Source: Candidatus Undinarchaeales archaeon
Lineage (GTDB): Archaea > SpSt-1190 > JASMDC01
Assembly: GCA_030753015.1 (NCBI GenBank)
Contig: JASMDC010000070.1
Location: 1 to 9,087, forward strand
DNA: 9,087 nucleotides
Reading direction: 5' to 3'
Made by a program: the position numbers and the translations under genes. This document shows, piece by piece, positions 1 through 6,877 of this stretch; position 1 is the stretch's first letter; the number at the start of each line of letters is the position of its first letter. The notes under the pieces were generated by a model, which did no database searches, was not told the DNA's origin, and was given only the letters and a program-made list of their open reading frames with translations.

Positions 1-847
1 TGACGATGTAAGGTTGGTCACGCCCTGGTTCGGTAAGGCATACGCCATTGGAGCAGCGCTGACCGTGGTAGCAGATGCCCCCTGGCTCGGCACCACGGAA
101 GCACATACAGTACGGATAGTCCACGTCGGTTGGCTCGCAGCGCTCCCCGTCCGCGATGCAGGGGATGTCCAGTCCCGCTGCAGTGAAGTGCCTGTTGGCG
201 CACAAGGGTGATACCGGTACCTTCGGTCCGATCACCGCGATCTCCCGTGTCCATACAGCGACACGGGTGTTCCCATGGAAGGATTCCACGACTATGCGGT
301 ATGGCCCGGGCGTCGTCGCCTCCGCTATGGGCAGCTTGGTGGTGAGGCACCCATGGTCCGGACCGCACCCGACCGTCCGTGTAGCGACCTTTGTCCCAAG
401 CCGGGTGGTGATGGTGTACGTGAACGAAACGAGCAGGCTCGTGGCGTCTATGTCCTCCGCGTTCGTGACGGCAACAGGGAGCTTCTCCCCGGCATGGACG
501 TTCTCGGGAACATCTACTGCGAGCGGGTGTTTTAGAGCGAGCTTGCCTTTGTATGTGGATGTCTCAGCATCGTTGATCATGGACATAAGGGAGAACTCCA
601 ACGTCTCCCGCGTACCGAGGAGATTGGGGATGAACACGTGTGCAGCTCTTGCATCGGACCCGGTCGTACAAGGCTCCTGCCAGAGCACTTCGTCCTTACC
701 GACCTCCTTGATCACCAGCATATCGCATGGCGGCTGATGTTCGATGGAGAGGTGATCGCCAGCGATCCGCACGTTGACCAATGTACCAGCGGCTAAGACG
801 AACAGGATGAACAGGATCGGTGCCAAGGAGCGTGCACGGATCAACAC
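1..847 (-). CDS. Cys-rich surface or secreted protein, 3' end outside the window
   Basis: The frame is open from a GTG at 847 to the left edge (282 residues), so the C-terminus is missing. Residues 5-25 form a hydrophobic signal peptide or anchor (SLAPILFILFVLAAG) with no lipobox. Residues about 108-205 look like a beta-sandwich of the CARDB/NEW3 kind (pattern HPLAVDVPENVHAGEKLPV, then alternating strands). Residues 216-270 are Cys-dense, with cysteines at 216, 230, 237, 247, 249, 259, 265 and 270, resembling a small disulfide-bonded knot; four more lie at 41, 60, 161 and 167. The GTG overlaps the stop of the upstream gene (GTGTTGA) and follows a good Shine-Dalgarno site, hence the start choice; the next codon, TTG, is the alternative. 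It is probably co-translated with the gene at 841-2694 and works outside the membrane. Function unknown. Confidence 0.8.
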   Translation of the reverse strand, partial: MLIRARSLAPILFILFVLAAGTLVNVRIAGDHLSIEHQPPCDMLVIKEVGKDEVLWQEPCTTGSDARAAHVFIPNLLGTRETLEFSLMSMINDAETSTYKGKLALKHPLAVDVPENVHAGEKLPVAVTNAEDIDATSLLVSFTYTITTRLGTKVATRTVGCGPDHGCLTTKLPIAEATTPGPYRIVVESFHGNTRVAVWTREIAVIGPKVPVSPLCANRHFTAAGLDIPCIADGERCEPTDVDYPYCMCFRGAEPGGICYHGQRCSNGVCLTEPGRDQPYIV

Positions 848-2694
848 GAGCAATCACCCTCCGCGATACGCGATACGTGCTCAGTCTCGCCGCCGGTCAC
901 CCGCACGACGAATGCTGGAAGGATGGGGATATCGACATCACGGTCATCGGCTTCCACTTCCATCAGAGTGGCGAAGCGCATGGTGTACTCATTGTATCCC
1001 TCCGCCACGACCAGGTACTTGCCCTCCACCATATCGGGAACGGTGAAGCGCGACTGCTCGTCCACGATCGCCTCGTGGCTGATCCTGTCACGCAGGTTGA
1101 CGAAGGTGAGGCGGACGTAGCTTGGCGGATCGTCCTCGGTGGGCGGAAGCGAACGTTCCGCGTTCACGGTGCGCACGCAGCTCCTCGGCTTACAGAACTC
1201 CTTTTCGACGGAGTACACCCTTCCGGAGAGGGTGAGGGAACGGCGCAGGAACATCTGCTCGCGCGTACGACGCTCTATATAGATGATAGCGCTCTCGGCC
1301 GCGAACCCGGAACCCTCGGGTGGTTCGACGAGGACTTCCGCTTCCTCGCACGGAGCGTTGGTCATGGTGACCACGCCCTGAGCGTCCGTCCGTTGCTCGA
1401 GCACGCACTCGTTGATGGTGACCTTGCTGCCGGGGATCGGATTCTTGTCATCGTCCTTGACGACGAGCTCCAAGTTGCACGAACCCGTGCAGATCGCGTC
1501 GTCTCTGACCGTGCCCTCGACGGCCACGCAATCGGGCATGCACGAACCACAGTCCTTGGCGAACGCATCGAGGTTGAAGCTGAAGGTCAGGGGTACAAGG
1601 GTGCTCCCGTCGGCCCCCATGAGCCGTGCTTCGCTATCCGTTATGTCAACCCGGACGGGGAACGAGAAGGCATATAGCACATCCCATCGACCCATCTGGA
1701 CAGCACCGAGCACGGATATCTTCTCTGCCCGTTGACGACAGACAGTGGGATCGGTCATGCACTCGTCAGCGCGTTCAGGGTTCAGGTCCTTGAAGGAGAA
1801 CTCGAAACCCGCTTCGCGCATCCCCAAAGAGATGCTCATCCCATCGATCCTCGGGAAGGTGCGATTGAACCGTTTCCTGGTATAGCCCTGCTCAAGGGAG
1901 ATGGTGGCATGGGCGTTGGTGACGACCTTGGGAAGCACCTGGGCGTACTCGACCACCTCGGGCTGCCATGTGGGATCGCAGGGACCACAGCAGTGGAACA
2001 GCCGCATCTGTGGCCGCCGGTCGTTCTCGAGGAAAACGTGCACGAGGCTCTGTTCGAACCCTCTGCGGACAAGGTGGTTCCCAACGAGCTCGCCCGCCAT
2101 GGCGTGAAGGAGCCCCAATCGGAGCGGCACCTCCACATCGATGGGGAACGGAAGGATCTCGTCCTCGGTCTGGACCGTGAGATCGGGAAGTGCCACCTTG
2201 ACAAAGGTCTCGCCAATATCAGCATTGGGCTGCGGGTAGGAAGGTCGGAATCCGTGCGTGCTACTGATGCTCCGAAAGGCGATCAGCAGACGCTTCTTCA
2301 CTTCTTTCTCCAGTTCCGAGGTCAGGCCCCCGGTGTCCCGTGCCAGCAGCCCGTGGGTACCGACCGCGCTGCCCTTGGGCCGCCAGTTGGTCTTATAGAA
2401 CTTGGTAGGCTGCCCCTTTTGGACAAGATAGGGGAGGTTCTCGAAGCTTTCAGGAGGAACTGTCTCGGCTCGAGAACCGCCATGGGCAGCGACCGTAGCG
2501 ACCGAGCGGTGCACGGCCTCGAGGAGGGCGTCCGACAGCACGCGTTGTACCATCTCTGCTTCGAGCTTCTTTGAGCCTGCCTCGATATCTTGGATATCGA
2601 GCTCCCGCTCGACGCCTCGGAGCTGGGTCATCCCCACCATCACGAAGATGACGGCGATGGCGATTCCAAAGAGAGCGAGCAGGCTCTGGTTCAT
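841..2694 (-). CDS. Large N-terminally anchored surface protein with Cys pairs and a carboxypeptidase-regulatory-like domain
   Basis: This 617-residue protein is not one I can name. Residues 4-22 (SLLALFGIAIAVIFVMVGM) form one membrane segment with no lipobox, followed by a polar helical stretch (23-70) and a long extracytoplasmic part. A core of mixed character covers about 85-375. Residues 405-490 resemble a carboxypeptidase-regulatory-like (CarboxypepD_reg/Cna-B) beta-sandwich, with the hallmark order NPIPGSKVTI then TDAQGVVTM. A second sandwich of similar style (522-600) contains FTVPDMVEGKYLVVAEG. Sixteen cysteines occur mostly in clusters (235/236/239, 312/319, 382/385/389, 402/406, 430/449, 501/506, 615/617), suggesting disulfides outside the cell. 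The architecture (membrane anchor, stalk, large ectodomain) recalls surface proteins of DPANN-type archaea; this is an impression, not a match. It lies 46 bases after the permease and overlaps the next gene by seven bases. Long plus-strand frames opposite it are artefacts of GC-rich codon use. Confidence 0.85.
   Translation of the reverse strand: MNQSLLALFGIAIAVIFVMVGMTQLRGVERELDIQDIEAGSKKLEAEMVQRVLSDALLEAVHRSVATVAAHGGSRAETVPPESFENLPYLVQKGQPTKFYKTNWRPKGSAVGTHGLLARDTGGLTSELEKEVKKRLLIAFRSISSTHGFRPSYPQPNADIGETFVKVALPDLTVQTEDEILPFPIDVEVPLRLGLLHAMAGELVGNHLVRRGFEQSLVHVFLENDRRPQMRLFHCCGPCDPTWQPEVVEYAQVLPKVVTNAHATISLEQGYTRKRFNRTFPRIDGMSISLGMREAGFEFSFKDLNPERADECMTDPTVCRQRAEKISVLGAVQMGRWDVLYAFSFPVRVDITDSEARLMGADGSTLVPLTFSFNLDAFAKDCGSCMPDCVAVEGTVRDDAICTGSCNLELVVKDDDKNPIPGSKVTINECVLEQRTDAQGVVTMTNAPCEEAEVLVEPPEGSGFAAESAIIYIERRTREQMFLRRSLTLSGRVYSVEKEFCKPRSCVRTVNAERSLPPTEDDPPSYVRLTFVNLRDRISHEAIVDEQSRFTVPDMVEGKYLVVAEGYNEYTMRFATLMEVEADDRDVDIPILPAFVVRVTGGETEHVSRIAEGDCSC
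853..862 (-). promoter_or_regulatory. Shine-Dalgarno site for the Cys-rich gene
   Basis: On the minus strand, GGAGGGTGAT lies inside the last codons of the upstream gene and ends five bases before the GTG at 847. It matches the 3' end of 16S rRNA well. It decides the GTG start for a gene with no ATG near its upstream boundary. Confidence 0.6.
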
Positions 2695-2718
2695 CTGATT
2701 CCCATGGGAGCAGGGAGC

Positions 2719-2726
2719 CTTAAAAA
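2719..2726 (-). promoter_or_regulatory. Possible internal archaeal promoter (TATA box)
   Basis: In the 46-base gap between permease and surface protein, the minus strand reads TTTTTAAG, an A/T island in GC-rich surroundings. Its centre is about 28 bases before the ATG at 2694. In archaea that spacing puts the transcription start at or next to the start codon, and no clear Shine-Dalgarno site is present. The last two genes may therefore also be transcribed separately from the ABC genes. Confidence 0.45.
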
Positions 2727-2740
2727 CCCTTCGTCACGAA

Positions 2741-3868
2741 TCACTTGTTTGCCAGCGCTTCCAGGGGATCTAGGTCGCCGGCGCGCTTGGCGGGGATCGC
2801 TCCCGATATCGCAGCGATCAGGGTACCGATCAGGACGCTGAGGACAAGTATTCGGCCATCGATCACGGGAACGATGCCGAACCCGGTCCGTCGGATGAGC
2901 ATCACAACAAGAGAGCGAGAAAGCCCCACACCTACGACGCATCCGAGCACGCTGCCCAGCACACCGATGAAGAGACTCTCCAGGATGAACACCGAGACCA
3001 CCTCCAGACGTGTGAAACCCAGAGCTTTGAGGATCCCGATCTCTCGGGTCCGTTCGATGACAGTTATCATCATGGTATTGATCGTGGACATCGATGCGAT
3101 GATGATGGCGATCGCGGAGATGAGGAAGAACGCGTATCGGAAGCTCTCGGTGAGGGTGATGACCTCCTTCACTTGCGCTTCGAAGGAAACAGCATCATGG
3201 TTCCGTTCCTGCTCGATACGCTCGGCCACGGGACCCATGCTCTCGAGCCGGTCGACACGTACGAGCGCCAGGTCATAGGCCTTCTGAGGTGCCATCTCCA
3301 TGGGGAGGACCACGGCATAGTCGAAGGTTAGACTGCCGAGCACGAGCCCGCCCTTGCTCAGCACGCCACCGACATTGACAGGTATCTCGCGTCCGCCGAA
3401 TCGTGGAAGGGACAGGCGAAGGCGCGAACCGACGTCCAGTTCCGGATTGGCGACACGCAGACGTTCGAGAGCCTTGGCGCCCAAGAGCACTCCCTCCACC
3501 GTTCCTCGCTCGAGAGTGATCTCGTCTATCATCTCGTCCCGGTCGATGAACGCCGCTGTAACGAAGGTACCGCCCCCTCTGGAAGCCACATGGCCTGCAG
3601 TAGAGAGCTTACGGACGACACCCATGACCTCTGGATATGCCTCCAGAGCTGCTATATCGTCGTCCTCGAGGAAGCGGGCCTCGGAGTATCTGGGCGTGAC
3701 GATAATGCGGTTGAAGAAGCCTGACATGGCCTTCCCGAACTCTGCCTCCAGCCCGGTCGAGAAGGAGAAAAGGGCAACGAACTGGGCCACACCGATACCT
3801 ATGCCCATCACGGTGAGGAGTAATCGTGTCCGGTCCCTCATGATGTCAAGGAACGCGTACCGGAGCAT
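2741..3868 (-). CDS. ABC transporter permease, MacB/LolC (FtsX-like) type
   Basis: This 375-residue permease has the standard layout of the MacB/LolCE superfamily. It has an N-terminal membrane helix (about 17-37), a large extracytoplasmic MacB-PCD-type domain (38-243), then three helices (about 244-268, 293-318 and 339-360). Family signatures are clear: INTMMITVIERTREIGILKALG after helix 2 (the coupling region facing the ATPase), and a C-terminal PAKRAGDLDPLEAL. Length is normal for the family. In characterised members (MacB, LolCDE) the ATPase drives mechanical movement of the outer domain instead of moving solute through the membrane. Two copies are expected per transporter; only one permease gene is present, so a homodimer is likely. 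The start overlaps the stop of the adaptor gene by one base (TAATG), implying coupled translation. The substrate is unknown. Confidence 0.95.
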   Translation of the reverse strand: MLRYAFLDIMRDRTRLLLTVMGIGIGVAQFVALFSFSTGLEAEFGKAMSGFFNRIIVTPRYSEARFLEDDDIAALEAYPEVMGVVRKLSTAGHVASRGGGTFVTAAFIDRDEMIDEITLERGTVEGVLLGAKALERLRVANPELDVGSRLRLSLPRFGGREIPVNVGGVLSKGGLVLGSLTFDYAVVLPMEMAPQKAYDLALVRVDRLESMGPVAERIEQERNHDAVSFEAQVKEVITLTESFRYAFFLISAIAIIIASMSTINTMMITVIERTREIGILKALGFTRLEVVSVFILESLFIGVLGSVLGCVVGVGLSRSLVVMLIRRTGFGIVPVIDGRILVLSVLIGTLIAAISGAIPAKRAGDLDPLEALANK

Positions 3869-5448
3869 TATCGCTCACGCAGGATCGACTTGATCTCGAG
3901 GTGCACGGTACCGTCCTCTACTCTGACGACGGCCATCGTCGTTGCCGGGCCGTCCCGGACCCGACCGTCCGTCACACCTTTTACTGTGCCCGTGTCATCG
4001 GACACCTCGACAAGGCTGTGCTTCCCACGACTCCCTACACCCCGCACATGGTGACCCACGGCCACGAGCTTATCGGTGAAGCGCTTGGGATGAGCGATTA
4101 TGCTTTGGATCGGGATCCGCTCTACTTCGGATACGAGGTACTCAACGGTCTCCAGCTGTTCCACCTTGCGCTTCAACGAGTCCATCTCATGTTCCTCCTC
4201 CTCCTCAAGAAGCTCGAGCTGGTCCCGCTCAGCGGACAGTTCTCGTTCGAAGTCACGTAGCTTGCGCACGTACCCGAACGCCAACCATGCGACCACCAGG
4301 AAGGCCACGCCGGCAAGGAGCCCCGCCGACTCGAACGGACCGAGGAAGGTCTTTGTAGAACTTCCCGTTGACGGTTTCGTCCCTGTCGTGATGGGTGCCA
4401 CGGGCAGGGACGCCTGGACAGCCAGCACCTGGAAGTTATGAGCGAGCCGCTCCTCGTGCTCGTCACCGAACAGGTCACGGTAGCGCAGCATCGATTCCAC
4501 GGAGATGGTCGCGTTGGCCGTGTCGGCGTTGGGGACAACCTCGATGGTGACCTGTCGGCTATCCTGGGCCGAGATGATACCTAGATAAATCGTCTCCGGG
4601 ATCGGTTCTCCCGCTGCAGAACGGGTATCGATGCGTGCTGAGCGGACCGGCTGGTCGCCCAGGTTGAGGATGTCGAAGGTGATCGTCGCGAGCTCACCGG
4701 GGAGAGCATCGGTGGGGAGAACGAGATTAACTACTTCGAGCCTGAGGAGGGGCGCTCCGATAAGGCCCACGAGAAGTTCCTCGCTGCCCTCCGAGTGCAT
4801 AATCCTGACAGGCACCTCGACGAGACCTATGCTCTCAGGGTGGATATAGGTCTCGAAGGTGAGCGACCGACGGTCCCCTGCAGGGATGCTATCAAGTGTC
4901 CGGGTTTCACCATCGAGCACACGGTAGCCCGAGTCGCGTGCAATGCTCACCGTTACGTGATCGAGGTCACGAACCGAGCGGTTCCGTAGCTGAATGATGA
5001 GGTCGATGATCTTACCAGGTGACGCCGTTGTGGGATAGATGCCGGCAAGCTCGATATATTTCTCCCCGCTCCTCAGGCTGAAAGGAATGAGGACGGGAGG
5101 GGCCGCGTTCGCGGTCCCATCCGCTTCGGACCAGGTCAGCTCGGCCTTGAGCGAGCGTGTCTTCTCGGTACCCGGTACGACCGACACAATAATATCGAAG
5201 GTCTCGCCTGGCCCGACGGCGCCGACAACACCGTCATAGGAGCGGACTTCGATACCAGTTCCAGAGAGCGTGACCTCCACATCAAGGGCGGTCGCCTCAC
5301 CCGTATTCCGGCCACGCACGGTGACCATGCTCTGTCCGGGAGGGAGCACAGTAGGGTCTGCTCCGGTGATCGCCACCTCGGCGGAGACCACAGTGATCAT
5401 GAGCACCAGGGTGACGAGCGCCACCCATCGTAGTTCAGTCATCCTCAT
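3868..5448 (-). CDS. ABC-associated membrane protein: CARDB-like ectodomain, coiled coil and C-terminal OB-fold
   Basis: This 526-residue protein sits between ATPase and permease genes. Residues 8-23 form a signal peptide (VALVTLVLMITVVSA). Residues 24-345 read as three beta-sandwich repeats of the CARDB/NEW3 kind (COG1361-like): each has a phrase such as VLPPGQSMVTVRGRN, ASPGKIIDLIIQLRN or ALPGELATITFDILN. A Thr/Ser/Pro linker (351-368) leads to a membrane helix (about 374-394), a basic stop (RKLR), and a charged coiled coil (398-440) with an EEEEE run at 415-419. The last 80 residues look like an OB-fold (KLVAVGHHVRGVG, VEVSDDTGTVKGV, VVRVEDGTVHLEI). By the positive-inside rule the coiled coil and OB-fold are cytoplasmic. 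There is no cysteine. COG1361-type proteins next to archaeal MacB-like transporters are familiar, but the cytoplasmic OB-fold tail is not something I recognise. The ATG at 5448 follows a GGAGG site; the ATG at 5442 is the alternative. Confidence 0.85.
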   Translation of the reverse strand: MRMTELRWVALVTLVLMITVVSAEVAITGADPTVLPPGQSMVTVRGRNTGEATALDVEVTLSGTGIEVRSYDGVVGAVGPGETFDIIVSVVPGTEKTRSLKAELTWSEADGTANAAPPVLIPFSLRSGEKYIELAGIYPTTASPGKIIDLIIQLRNRSVRDLDHVTVSIARDSGYRVLDGETRTLDSIPAGDRRSLTFETYIHPESIGLVEVPVRIMHSEGSEELLVGLIGAPLLRLEVVNLVLPTDALPGELATITFDILNLGDQPVRSARIDTRSAAGEPIPETIYLGIISAQDSRQVTIEVVPNADTANATISVESMLRYRDLFGDEHEERLAHNFQVLAVQASLPVAPITTGTKPSTGSSTKTFLGPFESAGLLAGVAFLVVAWLAFGYVRKLRDFERELSAERDQLELLEEEEEHEMDSLKRKVEQLETVEYLVSEVERIPIQSIIAHPKRFTDKLVAVGHHVRGVGSRGKHSLVEVSDDTGTVKGVTDGRVRDGPATTMAVVRVEDGTVHLEIKSILRER

Positions 5449-6103
5449 CTACAAGCCTCCCATCTTCGATGACCACCCTTTTTAAACCCAACGACGCCAC
5501 GACGGGATCATGGCTCACCACGAGGAACGTGGAGCCCTTCTCGTTGATCTTCCTAAAAAGGTTCATGATCTCCAACGTCTTCTTCCGGTCCAGTGATCCC
5601 GTAGGCTCGTCGGCGAGTACGATGCCCGGATTGTTGATAAGTGCACGGGCCACGGCCACGCGTTGCTGCTCTCCCCCGCTCAACTGGTGAGGGTGGTTCG
5701 CTAAGCGAGCGCCCAGCCCCACCATTTCGAGCAGTTCACGACCACGCTCTTCCGTCGCCCCACGGGACGGGAGCATCACGTTCTCTAGAGCCGTGAGGTG
5801 AGGGAACAGGTTCGGCGACTGGAACACGAAACCGATACGCTTCCGTCTGAGGATGGCCAGCTGGTCCAGGTCCAGCTTCGCAAGGTCGCGACCCTCGACC
5901 GTGATGTTGCCCTTGGTCGGTCGTGTTAGACCGCTGACGAGATTGAGTAGGGTCGACTTACCGCTCCCCGACGGCCCCTCGATGACCATCAGGTCCCCCC
6001 TGTCGATAGAAAGTGACACGTTCCGGAGGACCCATATACGCTCGGTCCCGGTGACGTAGAGCTTCGATGCCCGCTCAATCGTGACGATGGGAGCGGTAGT
6101 CAT
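5435..6103 (-). CDS. ABC transporter ATPase, MacB/LolD type
   Basis: This 222-residue nucleotide-binding subunit has every expected motif: Walker A GPSGSGKST (43-51), Q-loop FQSPNLFPHLTALENV (Q95), signature LSGGEQQR (141-148), Walker B IVLADEP with catalytic E166, D-loop SLD (170-172) and H-loop H198. The aromatic after the first strand (KLY, residue 16) fits the A-loop, and the GSLDRKKTLEIMNLF stretch is typical of the MacB/LolD subgroup. It would hydrolyse ATP on the inner membrane face and drive the permease at 2741-3868. I start it at the ATG at 6103 (MTTAPIV), about 28 bases after a TATA-like element, which fits a leaderless message and the usual family N-terminus. A GTG at 6124 would add seven residues but lies too close to the TATA element. 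The stop overlaps the adaptor gene by 14 bases. Confidence 0.95.
   Translation of the reverse strand: MTTAPIVTIERASKLYVTGTERIWVLRNVSLSIDRGDLMVIEGPSGSGKSTLLNLVSGLTRPTKGNITVEGRDLAKLDLDQLAILRRKRIGFVFQSPNLFPHLTALENVMLPSRGATEERGRELLEMVGLGARLANHPHQLSGGEQQRVAVARALINNPGIVLADEPTGSLDRKKTLEIMNLFRKINEKGSTFLVVSHDPVVASLGLKRVVIEDGRLVDEDD
5456..5460 (-). promoter_or_regulatory. Shine-Dalgarno site for the adaptor gene
   Basis: The minus strand reads GGAGG seven bases before the ATG at 5448, inside the end of the ATPase gene. The strong site at this internal operon gene contrasts with the absence of such sites at promoter-proximal genes here. Confidence 0.65.
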
Positions 6104-6126
6104 CGTACATATTTCAGCCGTCACCC

Positions 6127-6140
6127 ATTATATCTTTATC
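6127..6140 (-). promoter_or_regulatory. Promoter (TATA region) of the ABC operon
   Basis: The minus strand reads GATAAAGATATAAT, the most A/T-rich stretch near the operon's 5' end. Its TATAAT-like part is centred about 28 bases before the ATG at 6103, the expected distance for archaeal initiation on or beside the start codon. It forms half of a divergent promoter pair with the element at 6176. Confidence 0.6.
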
Positions 6141-6175
6141 ACAGGGAGCGTCGTGAACGGTCGCACTGGCAAGCC

Positions 6176-6183
6176 TTTTAAAT
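6176..6183 (+). promoter_or_regulatory. Promoter (TATA box) of lipoprotein copy 1
   Basis: TTTTAAAT, preceded by a purine-rich AAG a few bases upstream (possible BRE), is centred about 25 bases before the ATG at 6205. The gene has no Shine-Dalgarno site, so a leaderless transcript is likely. The element lies about 50 bases from the opposing ABC promoter, so one regulator bound between them could affect both. Confidence 0.65.
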
Positions 6184-6204
6184 GACGCGCGCCTTTATTC
6201 TTAC

Positions 6205-6693
6205 ATGGTCACACAAAGGAGCGCGATCCTCTTCAGTCTGCTTGCAGCTGTCTTCCTCGCAGGTTGTACGGGCGGCGTCGATAACGAGGTCTGCAAAGAC
6301 GTAGAGAGCTACAGTATCCCGATGGGCCGCATGGAGTCCGTCGAGGAGGCGTGCGACCATTGTGTGAACGTCCTGTCGATCTCGAGCCAGGAGTCCAAAT
6401 GCCTTGAGAAGCGCGACTTCATCTCTACCCTCAACGGTCGTAGGGACCTGGAGGCAGGTCAGATCTCGTACCCCAACCTCTATGCAATGGAGGACGAGTG
6501 GGAGGGGTGTGACGACCTCAAGGACGACGACAACAAGCTCAAGTGCGGTTGCTGCATCCTCAAAGGCAAGGACTACCAGTACGAACCCGGGCGCATGTGC
6601 TACCGCATCACCGGGAGCAGTTACTTCAAGGGCTCCGAAAAGACCGAGGACGTCCCGATCGACCAGTACTTCGAGGCCGGGCAGTGCAAGTAG
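6205..6693 (+). CDS. Lipoprotein with 10-Cys domain, paralog 1
   Basis: This 162-residue predicted lipoprotein has a hydrophobic signal (SAILFSLLAAVF) ending in the lipobox LAGC, so Cys21 would be lipidated and the rest anchored outside the membrane. The mature part is one domain with cysteines at 30, 50, 53, 66, 102, 114, 116, 117, 132 and 161. Shared marks with the three following copies are EVCKDVESYS, the Cx2C pair, a QxxxxCL, a YPxL...EDEW segment, an acidic stretch (DDLKDDDNK), KLKCGCC, GRxCY and a closing GQC. Ten cysteines in an extracytoplasmic protein suggest five disulfides; a CxCC metal site is a less likely alternative. I do not recognise the family. The ATG sits at the predicted transcription start, with no Shine-Dalgarno site. 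A 184-base gap separates it from copy 2. Confidence 0.85.
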   Translation: MVTQRSAILFSLLAAVFLAGCTGGVDNEVCKDVESYSIPMGRMESVEEACDHCVNVLSISSQESKCLEKRDFISTLNGRRDLEAGQISYPNLYAMEDEWEGCDDLKDDDNKLKCGCCILKGKDYQYEPGRMCYRITGSSYFKGSEKTEDVPIDQYFEAGQCK

Positions 6694-6845
6694 TACCAGC
6701 TAATACATTTTCATGAGATTGGGACATCAGGGAAGGGAAGTGGTCCCCGAGAAGACGCACTTCGAGAACGAGCATTGCGTCGATCGATCCCTGAAGGTCT
6801 GACACCCACGTCCGGTGACGACACATCGTCCCCCCAAGAGAAACA
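6694..6845. other. Non-coding spacer between lipoprotein copies 1 and 2
   Basis: No credible gene or RNA is visible. Just after the stop there is a short A/T-rich stretch (ACATTTTCAT) that could help end transcription of copy 1, but no hairpin supports it. The right end leads into the promoter of copy 2. Frames crossing this region on either strand have no plausible start or composition. Confidence 0.5.
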
Positions 6846-6853
6846 CTTTTATA
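6846..6853 (+). promoter_or_regulatory. Promoter (TATA box) of lipoprotein copies 2-4
   Basis: CTTTTATA, preceded by a purine-rich AGAGAAACA that may act as BRE, is centred about 28 bases before the ATG at 6878. This matches the geometry of the copy 1 promoter and points again to a leaderless message. It would drive copies 2, 3 and 4, which have no gaps large enough for promoters of their own. Confidence 0.65.
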
Positions 6854-6877
6854 CGAGCTGACCCCCGTAACAGCCAC

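Noticed and set aside
14-737. Plus-strand and minus-strand ATG frames in the first 740 bases
   Set aside because: The open minus-strand frame from the GTG at 847 explains this stretch with a coherent signal peptide, beta-sandwich and Cys-rich region; the other frames show no such features.
820-2574. Two long plus-strand frames (820-1677 and 1732-2574) opposite the 617-residue gene
   Set aside because: They are antisense to a gene with a clear membrane anchor, domain pattern and operon links. They lack promoters, Shine-Dalgarno sites and recognisable motifs; GC-rich codon use readily opens such mirror frames.
6104-6124. Upstream GTG start at 6124 for the ATPase
   Set aside because: It lies only a few bases from the TATA-like element, upstream of the expected transcript start, and adds residues not typical of the family N-terminus. 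The ATG at 6103 fits both.
6300-6560. Calcium-binding EF-hand in the acidic DDLKDDDNK segment of the lipoproteins
   Set aside because: The acidic stretch is kept in character across copies, but the spacing and the central glycine of an EF-hand loop are missing.
6694-6845. Possible small RNA in the spacer between copies 1 and 2
   Set aside because: There is no paired stem of useful length, no convincing C/D or H/ACA boxes, and no promoter within the spacer other than that of copy 2.
6815-6877. Longer N-terminus for lipoprotein copy 2 starting at 6815
   Set aside because: It would read through the TATA box and put 21 polar residues ahead of the signal peptide. Copy 1 aligns exactly from the ATG at 6878.
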